NCBI GenBank assembly: GCA_903921455.1
Contig: CAIXPZ010000017.1
Location: 1-61,315 of the forward strand
Origin: an uncultured Verrucomicrobia subdivision 3 bacterium
GTDB taxonomy: Bacteria; Verrucomicrobiota; Verrucomicrobiae; Limisphaerales; UBA11358
DNA length: 61,315 bases
Direction: 5' to 3'
Below are positions 40,962-50,502 of this stretch, in pieces. Below the pieces are notes generated by a model that had not been told where the DNA came from, did not search any database, and saw only the letters and a program-made list of their open reading frames with translations. Position 1 is the first letter of the stretch, and each line of letters begins with the position of its first letter. The position numbers and the translations under genes are program-made.

Positions 40962-43211
40962 ATGAAAAGCGAACTGTTCCTTTCCGTTTTACTGGTGGCC
41001 TCGGCGGCGGGTGGTGGTTACTGTCTGGGCCAGCGCCACGGCGCACCGGTGGCAGGGGTAAATCAATTTACTTCAGATGCCGTTGTCACTAAAAAACCGG
41101 CCGGCCTGCCGCCGCTGCCCGCGATTCCGTCGGCGTCCGGCGCGAACACCAATCTCCCGTCCGTCGCCAAAATGTCGCTGGCTGAGATCGAGGCAAAAAT
41201 CCTGGAGCTGAAAAAGAAGGGGCCGATGGGCTATGGCTTCGGCAGCGAGCAGGACCTGATGAAACTGCTGCTGGCCGTGGAGCCGGCGGACATCCCGGCG
41301 GTGCTGGCGTTTGCGGACAAGAATCTGCCCAAGCAGATGCGCTGGGGATTGCGCTACGGACTGCTGCAACGCTGGGGCGAGGAGGACGTCACGGCCGCGA
41401 TGGCCTATGCGAATGCGCTGACCGACCGGCAGGAACGCGATACGGCCACCGGCATCGTGGCCGGTGCGTGGGCGACGAAAGACCCGCTGGCGGCGGCGGC
41501 TTGGGCGAAGCAGCTTCCCAAGGGCCAGTTGCGGGACCAGGTCTTGCAGTCGGTTGTGACGGCAATGGCGGCCAAGGATCCGCAGGCGGCCCTGGATTTG
41601 TCGTCGAGTCTGGCACTGGGCAATTCGCAGCGCTGGGGTTGGGTGTCGGCAACTATTTTTGCGAGCTGGGCGGAAAAAGATCCGTTGACCGCCACCGCCA
41701 AGGCGGCGCAACTCACCAACGCCCGCGAACGGCTGCAGGCTTATGAGTCCATCGCCTCCACCTGGGCGCAGAATGATCCGCAGGCGGCCGTCGTTTGGGC
41801 CGCCTCGCTTGCCAATGGCAACGACAAGCGGAACATCATGAATTCCATCGTGTCCACCTGGGCGCAGAGCGACGTGCCGGGCGCGCTGGCCTGGGCGAAG
41901 CAGCTGCCGGACGGCGCGGCAAAAGCGCAGGCGCTGCAGGGCATCGGCCAGCAATGGGCGCAGTCCGATCCGTCGGCGGCGATGCAGTTTGCGAACACGC
42001 TGCCGGCGGGCAAGGGCCGGACCGAATTGCTTGGCAGCATCGTCAACGGCTGGGTGCAGCAGGACCCGGACGCGGCGTTGAACTTCGTCCAGGCTCTGCC
42101 CGCGGGCATTGAGCGCAATCGGGTCTTGCAAAACGTCGTCGGCTCGCTCGCGTGGCAGGATCCGCAATCGGCGGTGAAGCTGGCGGCCTTGCTGCCGTCC
42201 GGCAACCAGCAGGCGCAGGCCTACAGCCAGATCGCCAGCAGCTACGCGCAGAGCGATCCGCAGGCGGCGATGGACTGGCTCAAGACGTTGCCCGAGGGCA
42301 ACGCCAAGCGCAACGCGCTGCAATCCGTGAGCTGGCAGCTTGCGCAAAATGATCCGTCGTCCGCCGCCACCTTTGCCGCCACGCTGCCCGCCGGCCAGGC
42401 GCGGGATAATTTCATCAACAGCATCGCCAGCCAGTGGTCGCAAAATGATCCGACCGCCGCGCTGGCCTGGGCGCAGACCCTGCCGGCGGGCGAGGCGAAA
42501 CAGAATGCGCTCAACACCGTGAGCGAGCAGTGGGCGCAGACCGATCCGCAGGCGGCGATCCAATACGCCCAGTCCCTGCCGGCGGGGAAGGCGCAGGACA
42601 GCTTCCTCCAGAATTCCGCGCAGCAATGGGTGGAATCGGACCCGAAGGCCGCGATGACCATGCTGGCATCCATGAATGCGGGCGAGGCCAAAAATTCCTT
42701 CACGCAGGGCCTGATCACCGGCCTGGCGCAAAATAATCCGCAGGATGCGGCCAGTCTGGTTTCCGCGTTGCCTGCCGGTGACGCGCAAAATACCGCCGTG
42801 TCGTCCGTCGTTTCGCAATGGTCGCAAAACGATCCGGCGGCGGCGGCGGCGTGGGCAACTTCGTTGACCGGGGACGCGCGCAACAACGCCATCAGCAGCG
42901 CGGTTTCCACCTGGTCGCAAAATGATCCGCAGGCGGCGGGTTTGTGGCTCGCGGCGTTGCCGGATAACGCGACGAAACAATCTGCCGTGCAAAATTACGT
43001 CAACAATCTTGCCTATCAAAATCCTGACATCGCCGCGCCGTTTGTCGCGCTCATGACGGATGAGAATCAGCGCAACAGCGCCATCGAAAACGTCGCGCGC
43101 AACTGGCTGCGCACCGATCCCACCGCCGCCAAAGCCTGGCTGAACCGCACCCAGCTGCCCGACAACCAGAAGCAGCAGTTGCTGAACAGCGCCGGCGGCA
43201 CCGGCGAATAA
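40962..43211 (+). CDS. exported protein of nineteen 32-residue repeats
   Basis: 749 aa from ATG 40962, with an N-terminal hydrophobic segment (about 4-20, ELFLSVLLVASAAGGGYCLG) that is a signal or anchor. After a linker, residues about 140-740 consist of 19 tandem repeats of about 32 residues with the consensus WAQ-DP-AA--WA--LP-G--...A-----Q, for example WAQNDPQAAVVWAASLANGN. Each repeat is predicted to form two helices, giving a solenoid like HEAT or TPR arrays. Position 1 is Trp or Leu and the DP dipeptide is almost invariant. I recognise it as a repeat type found in this phylum, but the function is unknown; binding or scaffolding is likely. Confidence 0.8.
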   Translation: MKSELFLSVLLVASAAGGGYCLGQRHGAPVAGVNQFTSDAVVTKKPAGLPPLPAIPSASGANTNLPSVAKMSLAEIEAKILELKKKGPMGYGFGSEQDLMKLLLAVEPADIPAVLAFADKNLPKQMRWGLRYGLLQRWGEEDVTAAMAYANALTDRQERDTATGIVAGAWATKDPLAAAAWAKQLPKGQLRDQVLQSVVTAMAAKDPQAALDLSSSLALGNSQRWGWVSATIFASWAEKDPLTATAKAAQLTNARERLQAYESIASTWAQNDPQAAVVWAASLANGNDKRNIMNSIVSTWAQSDVPGALAWAKQLPDGAAKAQALQGIGQQWAQSDPSAAMQFANTLPAGKGRTELLGSIVNGWVQQDPDAALNFVQALPAGIERNRVLQNVVGSLAWQDPQSAVKLAALLPSGNQQAQAYSQIASSYAQSDPQAAMDWLKTLPEGNAKRNALQSVSWQLAQNDPSSAATFAATLPAGQARDNFINSIASQWSQNDPTAALAWAQTLPAGEAKQNALNTVSEQWAQTDPQAAIQYAQSLPAGKAQDSFLQNSAQQWVESDPKAAMTMLASMNAGEAKNSFTQGLITGLAQNNPQDAASLVSALPAGDAQNTAVSSVVSQWSQNDPAAAAAWATSLTGDARNNAISSAVSTWSQNDPQAAGLWLAALPDNATKQSAVQNYVNNLAYQNPDIAAPFVALMTDENQRNSAIENVARNWLRTDPTAAKAWLNRTQLPDNQKQQLLNSAGGTGE

Positions 43212-43301
43212 GCACCTTCCGGCTGCGGTGCGCCGACCGCCGCGACCGCCGTTTTCATTCGCCCGCCGGTGGCGGGGCTGCTATGCTCCGCGGCCAAATA
43301 A

Positions 43302-44843
43302 ATGTCCGTTCCGAAGCATCATCCCGACGCCATCGCGCAACTCAAGGCCGCCGCCGCGATCCTCGAACAAGCCTCCGCCAACCGGGCGCTGCTCGGCGCG
43401 CTGAGCCAGGAGGAGCGCACGCGGTTGCTCAAGGCGGCGGGCGATATTTATTGCCCCGATCTGACGCAGCGCCGCAAGCTGGTGAAGGCGACGGTGAAAC
43501 TGCGCAAGGCCGAGAAGAAGCAGAAGGACGACACCAAGCTCCACGCGACCGGCATCCGCAAGCTGCGCCGCGAAAAAGTCTTCACCACGCCGAATGTGTT
43601 CCCGCCGCCGAATTTCCTCCAGGAGGAGGTGACGGAAAATCCCGATTTCCGCGAAGTCGTCGAGCCGCAGAATTGTTACATCTGCAAACAGGACTATTCG
43701 CAGCTCCACCATTTCTACGACCAGCTCTGCCCGAAGTGCGCGGAGCTGAATTTCCTCAAGCGCACCGAATCCGCCGATCTGCGCGGGCGCGTGGCGCTGC
43801 TCACCGGCGGACGCGTGAAGATCGGTTATCAGGCCGGCATCAAGCTCCTCCGCGCGGGCGCCCAGCTGATCGTCTGCACGCGTTTCCCGCGCGATTCGGC
43901 GATGCGTTACGCCGCCGAGCCCGATTTCAAGGACTGGGGCAGCCGGCTGGAAATCTTCGGACTCGATCTGCGCCACACGCCGAGCGTGGAGGCGTTTTGC
44001 AAGCATCTGCTCGCCACGCGGTCGCGGCTGGATTTTATCATCAACAACGCCTGCCAGACGGTGCGCCGGCCGCCGGATTTTTATCAGCACATGATGGAGC
44101 TGGAGACCGCGTCGGTGGACAAGATGCCGGAGCACGCGCGCAAGCTGCTCGGCGCTTACGAAGGTCTGCGCGGGTATCATATGCTGCCGGAAGGCGATGC
44201 GGCCCTCGTGCAGAAACGCATGTCGGAAGTCGCCGGCCTCACGCATGCGGCGGAATTGTCGCAGGTGCCGTTGTTGCCGGATGAACTCGCGGCGCAGCAG
44301 GCCTTGTTTCCGCAGGGCAAGCTGGATCAGGATTTGCAGCAGGTAGATTTGCGCGGGCACAACTCCTGGCGCATGCTCATGCACGAGGTTCCCGCCGTGG
44401 AACTGCTCGAGGTGCAGCTCGTCAACGCTATCGCGCCGTTCATCCTCAACGCGCGGCTCAAGCCGCTCATGCTCCGCACGCCGGAGCGCGACAAGCACAT
44501 CGTCAACGTCTCGGCCGTGGAGGGGCAGTTTTACCGGAAGTTCAAGACCACGCGGCATCCGCACACGAACATGGCCAAAGCCGCGCTCAACATGATGACG
44601 CGCACCGCCGCCGCCGATTATCAGGTGGACGGCATCCACATGAACGCCGTGGACACCGGCTGGGTGACGGACGAGGATCCGGCGCACATCGCCGAGCGCA
44701 AGGTGGCGGAGCATCGCTTCCATCCGCCGCTGGACATCGTGGACGGCGCGGCGCGCATCGTGGACCCGATCATCGCCGGCTTCAACACCGGCACGCACAT
44801 TTGGGGGAAATTCCTGAAGGATTACAAAGAGACGGATTGGTGA
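43302..44843 (+). CDS. SDR-fold protein with N-terminal zinc-binding domain
   Basis: 513 aa. Residues 1-105 are helical and basic, residues 123-150 hold [22 protein letters not shown] (a CxxC/CPxC zinc site), and from about 162 there is a Rossmann fold with [36 protein letters not shown] and [10 protein letters not shown]. In classical short-chain dehydrogenases the last motif is YxxxK; here Thr occupies the Tyr position while Lys is kept. The nucleotide-binding glycine motif is TGGRVKIG. The oxidoreductase function and substrate are unknown; the zinc domain suggests an unusual role or partner. Confidence 0.8.
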   Translation: MSVPKHHPDAIAQLKAAAAILEQASANRALLGALSQEERTRLLKAAGDIYCPDLTQRRKLVKATVKLRKAEKKQKDDTKLHATGIRKLRREKVFTTPNVFPPPNFLQEEVTENPDFREVVEPQNCYICKQDYSQLHHFYDQLCPKCAELNFLKRTESADLRGRVALLTGGRVKIGYQAGIKLLRAGAQLIVCTRFPRDSAMRYAAEPDFKDWGSRLEIFGLDLRHTPSVEAFCKHLLATRSRLDFIINNACQTVRRPPDFYQHMMELETASVDKMPEHARKLLGAYEGLRGYHMLPEGDAALVQKRMSEVAGLTHAAELSQVPLLPDELAAQQALFPQGKLDQDLQQVDLRGHNSWRMLMHEVPAVELLEVQLVNAIAPFILNARLKPLMLRTPERDKHIVNVSAVEGQFYRKFKTTRHPHTNMAKAALNMMTRTAAADYQVDGIHMNAVDTGWVTDEDPAHIAERKVAEHRFHPPLDIVDGAARIVDPIIAGFNTGTHIWGKFLKDYKETDW

Positions 44844-44855
44844 GGGCGAGCTGTT

Positions 44856-45065
44856 TTATGGCGCAGCAGGTGAATGCGCCTTCAAAAAAGTCTCCAAATC
44901 GGAAACAAGGGACTCTGCTTTTTTCTCGTCGAGCAGAAGTTTACTAGAGTAACCGTGCGCATCATCATCAACATAGTGTTGGATTGGGTTGTCACCTTTG
45001 GTTAAAACCAAAAAGACGGATTTGAAGGGTGGGATGACCGGCTGACTTGCTGAAAAATGAGCCAA
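44856..45065 (-). CDS. possible small protein or 5'-truncated gene
   Basis: The frame from TTG 45063-45065 gives 69 aa, MAHFSASQPVIPPFKSVFLV followed by a helical C-terminus (LDEKKAESLVSDLETFLKAH). Composition is protein-like and less GC-rich than its neighbours. No ATG exists near the 5' end, and a repeat array begins about 20 bases upstream, so this may be the 3' remnant of a longer gene. It converges on the SDR gene. The family is not recognised. Confidence 0.35.
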   Translation of the reverse strand: MAHFSASQPVIPPFKSVFLVLTKGDNPIQHYVDDDAHGYSSKLLLDEKKAESLVSDLETFLKAHSPAAP

Positions 45066-45086
45066 ACCACGTCGAAAATCAAACTG

Positions 45087-45275
45087 GATTGGTTGCTAAT
45101 CAACCTTGATTGATGACTAATCGACTTCGATTAGTGACCGTTCGACGTCGATTAGCGACTGATCGACGTTGAATAGTGACCGATCGACGTTGAATAGTGA
45201 CCGATCGACATCGATTGATGAGCATTCGATGTCGATTGATGAGCGATCAACCTTGATTGCTGACCGTTCCCGTAG
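45087..45275. repeat. 21-bp tandem array, nine units, each three heptamers
   Basis: Units of exactly 21 bases start at 45087, 45108, 45129, 45150, 45171, 45192, 45213, 45234 and 45255. Each is three 7-base words, for example GAATAGT-GACCGAT-CGACGTT; the units at 45171 and 45192 differ at two positions. Read on the minus strand, an open frame gives a 7-residue peptide repeat (DRSLFNV, DRSLFNV, DQSLIDV, ERSLIEV). Units abut with no spacers, so it is not a CRISPR array. Confidence 0.85.
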
Positions 45276-45343
45276 GCTGGGGGACCGAAAAATCATTCCA
45301 CCTTCAAAATCTTCGCCGCCTGTTTCGCGCCGCCGAAGGTGAG

Positions 45344-46114
45344 CTAAAGGGAAGGCCCTTTCAACCATTGCGTCAGCAGCGGGCTGGCGGGAATCCAGCG
45401 GGCGCGGACTTGCGGCGGGGTGACGGTGAAATCCGTCAGCAAACTTTCGGCGACATAAATGGTGCCGTTGCCGTAGAAGCAGAGCGAGGGGCAGAACTGC
45501 AGGCCGGGCAGCTGGTCGCTGGTCAGGTTGAGGGCGGTGAGATTCGTCGCGCCGGCGAACGGAAACGGGTTCAGCGTCACGGGCGTGCCGTCGCGGAGCA
45601 CGCGCACGAGTTCGGCGATGAGCGCGGCGTTGGTGCTTTGGCGCCAGTTACTGCGGCCGCCGGGCGGCAGGTAATCCAATTGCTGGAACGTGGCGGTGCG
45701 CCAGTCGAACGGCGCTTGTTTGATGTTGCGGTAGGGCACGAACGCGGGCATCTCGGAGCCGCAATCGCCGGCGACATAGGCGGTGACGGCCTGGCCGGGG
45801 ATGGCGCAAACGGTGGCGTTGCCGATGGCGCCGAGGCGGCCGATGACGGGTTTGGGGTCGGCGGTGGCAATCCGCAACGCGGCTTCCTCGTAGTCGTGCA
45901 CGTAAACCTCGCCGCCGCCGGTCAGGGAATCGTGGAAGTAGCCGGCGTGGGCGGAGGCGGATTGGGCGGAGGTGTAAACCGGCAGGCCGGGGTTGTTGCC
46001 CATCGCTTCCTCGTGACCGAAAAAGAAACCGACCGCAATTGCGAGCACCACCAGCACGCCGATACCCAACACCGCCAGCATCGCGGTGATGAGGAACCAA
46101 TGTTTTTTGGTCAT
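45344..46114 (-). CDS. hypothetical membrane-anchored protein
   Basis: 256 aa from ATG 46112-46114. A single N-terminal membrane helix (about 6-30, FLITAMLAVLGIGVLVVLAI) ends in a Phe- and Gly-rich stretch; the rest is probably outside the cytoplasm. The middle has AAYVAGDCGSE-like and QFCPSLCFYG segments with two cysteine pairs that could form disulphides. The C-terminus is RARWIPASPLLTQWLKGPSL. The family is not recognised. It is divergent from the PAS kinase gene with 172 bases between starts. Confidence 0.62.
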   Translation of the reverse strand: MTKKHWFLITAMLAVLGIGVLVVLAIAVGFFFGHEEAMGNNPGLPVYTSAQSASAHAGYFHDSLTGGGEVYVHDYEEAALRIATADPKPVIGRLGAIGNATVCAIPGQAVTAYVAGDCGSEMPAFVPYRNIKQAPFDWRTATFQQLDYLPPGGRSNWRQSTNAALIAELVRVLRDGTPVTLNPFPFAGATNLTALNLTSDQLPGLQFCPSLCFYGNGTIYVAESLLTDFTVTPPQVRARWIPASPLLTQWLKGPSL

Positions 46115-46177
46115 AGCGGTAGCTGACTTTGCGCCGGTTGGAAAATTTTGTCCAGTCAAAGGCGGCGGGGTTTGCGG

Positions 46178-46202
46178 CGCTCGCGCCGGCGGGGCGCGAG
46201 CG
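46178..46202. promoter_or_regulatory. perfect 10-bp inverted repeat in a divergent promoter region
   Basis: CGCTCGCGCC-GGCGG-GGCGCGAGCG, lying between the divergent starts at 46114 and 46287. It could be an operator shared by both genes or a transcript hairpin; the sequence does not decide. Confidence 0.4.
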
Positions 46203-46286
46203 TTGCCGGAATTGCCCCGGCCAAGATTTCAGCAAAGCGTTGCTCTCGACGGGGGCGCGAATTAAAGTTGACCCAGCTTTGCGTTT

Positions 46287-49200
46287 ATGAGCGGAAGAAA
46301 AACGGCAATCAAAGGCAAGCGGCCGCGTCGCGGCCGCACGGGCGGACCGAAGGTCAAAACCGGATTGGGGATCGGGGCGGACGCGCTTCCCGGCGCGCCG
46401 GACAAGGCGGCGTTGCGGGAGAGCGATGCGCTGCTTTCGCTGTTCCTGCGGCATTCGCCCATTTACGCCTACATCAAGGAGGTCACGCCCGATGCCAGCC
46501 GGGTGCTGCTGGCCAGCGAAAATTTCAAAGCGATGGTCGGCATTCCCGGTTCCGCGATGTGGGGCAAGACGATGGAGGAGCTGTTCCCTCCTGAATTTGC
46601 CGCCAAGATCACGCGCGACGACCAGGCCGTCGTGGCCCGGGGGGAAGTGTTAAAAGTGGAGGAGGAATTGAATGGCCGCCATTACAGCACGGTCAAGTTT
46701 CCGATTGTGCATGGCAGCCGTTTCCTGCTGGCGGGTTACACGATTGACATCACCGAGCGCAAGCAGGCGGAGCTGGAGCGGGAACAATTCCAAACGCTGT
46801 TCAACATTTCGACCGACGTGATGGTCTGCGCCGATCCGCAGGGCTGCTTTCAACGGGTGAATCCCGCCACCTTGCGACTGCTGGGGTATTCCGAAGCCGA
46901 GCTGCTAGCAAAACCTTTCCTCAGTTTTGTCCATCCCGATGACCGCCAGCCCACGATCGATGAGATGGCCCGGCAGATGCAGACGGGCAGTTCCATGAAT
47001 TTCATCAACCGCTATCGGTGCAAGGATGGTGCGGTGCGGTGGTTGTCGTGGCGCGCCAATTACGTGGCGGCGGAAGGCATCACCTATGCCACGGGGCGGG
47101 ACATCACCGAGCAACGGCAGGCGGAGCAAGAGCTGATAGATTTGGAGGCTCGCTACCACGATCTCTATGAAAATGCGCCGGACATGTATCTCTCCGTGGA
47201 CTCGGCCACCGGCTGCGTGATCCGGTGCAACCAGACCTTTTTGAACGCCACGGGCTACACCCGCGACGAAGTCATCGGGCGGCCAGTCTTTGTTTTATAT
47301 CAACCTGAATCCCGGCTGGTGGCCCGCCGGGCGTTCGAGCAGTTCATCGCCACGGGCAGTTTGCGGAATCGGGAGTTGATCATGAAGCGCAAGGACGGTA
47401 GCGCGCTGCCCGTCAGCCTCAGCGCCAGCGCCGTCCGCGATCCGCAAGGGCGCATCCTGCACAGCCGTTCCACCTTGCGCGACATCACCGAGCGCAAGGC
47501 GGCGGAGGCGGCGCTGCGCAAAAGCGAGGGACTGTTCCGGGCGATCGCGGATTTTTCGCCCGACATCATCAGCATCTTTGATCGCGAAGGGCGGCTGGTT
47601 TTCAATTCGCCGGCGGCTGAAAGAATTCACGGCTACCAACCGGGCGAACTGGAGAACCGCTCGACGTTTGATTTCATCCATCCCGAGGATCGCGCCGGCG
47701 TGGCCGCCGCGTTTGGCCGGCTGCTCCAGGACCAAGCCGAGGAGGTGAAAGTCCAGTATCGCTACCGCAATGCCGACGGTTCCTACACGTGGATGGAGGC
47801 TGCCGGACGCAACGAATTAAACAATCCGCAAATCAGGGGCATCATTGCGATTTCCCGCGACATCAGCGAGCGCAAGCAGGCGGAGGCGGACATCCGGCGG
47901 TTAAACGAAACGCTGGAGCAGCGCGTGCTGGAGCGCACCGACGCACTGAAGCAGGCGCTGACCGCGCTGCAAGCGAGTGAAGAACGGTTTCGCGCCATTG
48001 CCACCAATACGCCGGATCACATTCTCATCCAAGACCGGAAGCTGCGCTATCAATTGGTGATCAATCCGCAGCTGGGCCTCACCGAGGCGAAAATGCTGGG
48101 CAAGACGGATCGGGACCTGTTCAGGAAAGCGGACGCGGCGCGGCTGACCGCGATGAAAAAGCAGGTGCTGGCCACGGGCAAACCAATCCATGTGGAATCA
48201 TCGCTGCCCAACCTGAAGGGCGAGGATGAATTTTTTGAAGGCGATTATATTCCGAAGCTGGATGCGGCGGGCAAGGTGGATGGTCTGATCGGATATTTCC
48301 GCAATGTGACCTATCGCAAGTGGGCGGAGAATAAGCTGAAAGAAAGCGAGGAAAAGTTTTCAGTGGCGTTCAAAAACTCTCCCGCTCCCATGAATATCAC
48401 CCGGCTTGAAAGCGGGTTGATTGTGGACGCCAACGACGCCTTTTTGAAGATAACTGGGTATGCCCGGAAAGAAGTAATCAATGCCACCATCAATTCATTG
48501 GGCATCTGGATTGATCCACAGATCCGCGCAGAGGCGGTGGCTAACCCGCTTAAGCAAAGAAAAACCGGTGGAGTGGAATTCCAATTCAGAAAGAAAAACG
48601 GGGAGATCGGGACGGGGATCTTTTCAAGTCATATCATCCATTTCCAAAACGCGCCGCATATTCTATCCGCCGTTAATGACATCACCGGACGCAAACAGGC
48701 GGAAGCGGCCTTGCACGAGAGCGAGCGACTCCACCGGCTGTTGTTTACCCATTCACAGGACGCCTTGATGACGGTGGCAGCGCCCACCTGGAAAATTGCC
48801 GTCACCAATCCGGCCGCCGTGAAAATGTTCCGGGCGGAAAATATCGAGCAATTGCTCTCTATATCCCCGTGGGAGCTTTCACCCCCGTTTCAGCCGAATG
48901 GGCTGTCGTCCCGCCAGGCCGCAAAGATTATGATTCAAAAAGCGCTGCAACAGGGCAGTCATGCCTTCGAGTGGCGTCACCAGCGGTTCGATGGAGAGGA
49001 ATTTCCGGCGTCGGTGTTATTGGCGCGCGTTGAAGTGGCGGGGCGCATGATGATTCAGGGAACCGTGCGTGACCTTACCGAGCGGGTCCGGTTGGAACAG
49101 GAAGTCCTGAACATCAGCGAGCGGGAACGCCGGCGCATCGCCCAGGATTTGCATGATGGTCTGGGCCAGCTGTTGGTGGGGGCGAGTTACCTTACCGGAG

Positions 49201-49766
49201 ACTTGCGTCAGGATTTGTCCGAAAAAGCGGCGCCCGAAGCCCGGCAGCTCGATCGGGTTCAAGAGGTGATCCAGGCGGCGATTGCGCAGGCGCGGGATTT
49301 GGCCCGGGGCGTGCAGCCGGTGGCGCCGGACCCGAATGGCTTGATGGTGGCGTTGGAGAAATTAGCCGGTCAGACCCGAACCCTGTTCGGGATCCGTTGC
49401 GAGTTCAAATGCCGCCAGCCGGTTCCGGTGAAAGATAACGCGGTGGCCACCCACCTGTTCCGGATCGCTCAGGAGGCCGTCACCAATGCCGTGAAGCATG
49501 GCCAGGCGAAACGCATTCTGATCCGCTTGACCCGGACGCCGCACCGCCTCAAGCTGGCGGTGGATGACGATGGCGCGGGCATCGCCACCCGGCGGCGGAA
49601 GAAGCCGGGCATGGGTTTGAGCATCATGCGCTATCGCGCCGGAATCATTGGCGGGACGCTGGTCATCCAGAAGGCGTCCGGCGGAGGCACCTCCGTGGGG
49701 TGCCACGTGCACCTTTCCGGTGATAACGCTGGAACCAGGAGTGGCGGGCGAGTGATGAATGGTTGA
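46287..49766 (+). CDS. large multi-PAS sensor histidine kinase
   Basis: 1159 aa with no membrane helix, so cytoplasmic. After a basic start (SGRKTAIKGKRPRRGRTGG), about seven PAS/PAC units follow, each ending in an ITERKQAE-type linker (for example at about 150, 275, 400 and 535). A helix at about 535-570 joins the fourth unit to the next. The C-terminus is a HisKA_3 dimerisation domain with His956 in RIAQDLHDGLGQLL and an HATPase (EAVTNAVKHGQAKR, DDDGAGI, GMGLSIMRYRA), the NarX/DegS type. Its stop overlaps the start of the LuxR-type regulator, so the pair is a two-component system. Confidence 0.92.
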   Translation: MSGRKTAIKGKRPRRGRTGGPKVKTGLGIGADALPGAPDKAALRESDALLSLFLRHSPIYAYIKEVTPDASRVLLASENFKAMVGIPGSAMWGKTMEELFPPEFAAKITRDDQAVVARGEVLKVEEELNGRHYSTVKFPIVHGSRFLLAGYTIDITERKQAELEREQFQTLFNISTDVMVCADPQGCFQRVNPATLRLLGYSEAELLAKPFLSFVHPDDRQPTIDEMARQMQTGSSMNFINRYRCKDGAVRWLSWRANYVAAEGITYATGRDITEQRQAEQELIDLEARYHDLYENAPDMYLSVDSATGCVIRCNQTFLNATGYTRDEVIGRPVFVLYQPESRLVARRAFEQFIATGSLRNRELIMKRKDGSALPVSLSASAVRDPQGRILHSRSTLRDITERKAAEAALRKSEGLFRAIADFSPDIISIFDREGRLVFNSPAAERIHGYQPGELENRSTFDFIHPEDRAGVAAAFGRLLQDQAEEVKVQYRYRNADGSYTWMEAAGRNELNNPQIRGIIAISRDISERKQAEADIRRLNETLEQRVLERTDALKQALTALQASEERFRAIATNTPDHILIQDRKLRYQLVINPQLGLTEAKMLGKTDRDLFRKADAARLTAMKKQVLATGKPIHVESSLPNLKGEDEFFEGDYIPKLDAAGKVDGLIGYFRNVTYRKWAENKLKESEEKFSVAFKNSPAPMNITRLESGLIVDANDAFLKITGYARKEVINATINSLGIWIDPQIRAEAVANPLKQRKTGGVEFQFRKKNGEIGTGIFSSHIIHFQNAPHILSAVNDITGRKQAEAALHESERLHRLLFTHSQDALMTVAAPTWKIAVTNPAAVKMFRAENIEQLLSISPWELSPPFQPNGLSSRQAAKIMIQKALQQGSHAFEWRHQRFDGEEFPASVLLARVEVAGRMMIQGTVRDLTERVRLEQEVLNISERERRRIAQDLHDGLGQLLVGASYLTGDLRQDLSEKAAPEARQLDRVQEVIQAAIAQARDLARGVQPVAPDPNGLMVALEKLAGQTRTLFGIRCEFKCRQPVPVKDNAVATHLFRIAQEAVTNAVKHGQAKRILIRLTRTPHRLKLAVDDDGAGIATRRRKKPGMGLSIMRYRAGIIGGTLVIQKASGGGTSVGCHVHLSGDNAGTRSGGRVMNG

Positions 49767-49767
49767 T

Positions 49768-50460
49768 ATGGCAAAATCTGATTCAGCAACGCACCAGGCC
49801 GGCGGCACCAAGGCCGGTCTGAAAAAAAGCATCCTCATCGTGGATGATCATCCCATGATGCGGGAGGGGTTGCGCGGCATCGTCAACCGGGAACCGGACC
49901 TGGTGGTCTGTTACGAGGCGGACAGCGCCCGCAAAGCCATGCTGTTCGTCGAAAAAAACACTCCCGATTTGGTGCTCGTGGACATCACGCTGCCGGGAAA
50001 AAACGGGCTGGAACTGGTCAAGGATCTGAAGGCGATCCGGCCCCGACTGGCCATGCTGGCCATTTCCATGCACGACGAATCGCTCTACGCCGAACGGATG
50101 CTGCGCGCCGGCGCCCGGGGTTATATCAATAAGCACCAACCGCCCGAGGAATTGCTCAAGGCGATCCGCCTGGTGCTGAAAGGTCAGGTCTATGTGAGCA
50201 AGGAACTGTCCAAAACCCTGCTGCAACGCTTTTCCGGCGGACCGCAAACGCCCCGTTCGCCGATGGAGTCGCTGAGTGACCGTGAATTTGAAATTCTGCA
50301 GTTGCTCGGCGAAGGCAAAGCCGGCAAGGAAATCGCCCGCCAGCTCAATTTGAGCGAGAAGACGGTGGCCGTGCACAACGGCAATATCCGGAAAAAGCTC
50401 AACCTCAAAAGCACCGCCCAGTTGATCCGGCTGGCCGTTCAATCCGAGGCCCGGGCCTGA
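49768..50460 (+). CDS. NarL/LuxR-type response regulator
   Basis: 230 aa from ATG 49768; an ATG at 49759 overlapping the kinase stop adds three residues and is equally possible. The receiver has ILIVDDHPMMREGL, phospho-acceptor Asp72 in LVDITLPGKNG, and the Lys in YINKHQ. The C-terminal LuxR helix-turn-helix is SDREFEILQLLGEGKAGKEI with LSEKTVAVHNGNIRKKLNLK. It is the DNA-binding partner of the PAS kinase just upstream. VAVHNGNI in place of the more common VxxHxxNI is a conservative variant. Confidence 0.94.
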   Translation: MAKSDSATHQAGGTKAGLKKSILIVDDHPMMREGLRGIVNREPDLVVCYEADSARKAMLFVEKNTPDLVLVDITLPGKNGLELVKDLKAIRPRLAMLAISMHDESLYAERMLRAGARGYINKHQPPEELLKAIRLVLKGQVYVSKELSKTLLQRFSGGPQTPRSPMESLSDREFEILQLLGEGKAGKEIARQLNLSEKTVAVHNGNIRKKLNLKSTAQLIRLAVQSEARA

Positions 50461-50502
50461 CTTGGTATTGCACTGGAAGCCGGGATGTCAGGGCTGGCCG
50501 CA

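Noticed and set aside
41073..43019. 648-residue minus-strand frame over the repeat protein
   Set aside because: It is antisense to a strongly periodic coding sequence, rich in Arg/Gly/Leu with no motif, and a typical shadow.
45087..45275. CRISPR array
   Set aside because: Units of 21 bases abut directly with no unique spacers and no cas genes in the window.
45117..45368. Minus-strand 83-residue protein with heptapeptide repeats
   Set aside because: The frame is a by-product of a 21-bp tandem array with no family match or ribosome site; recorded as a repeat.
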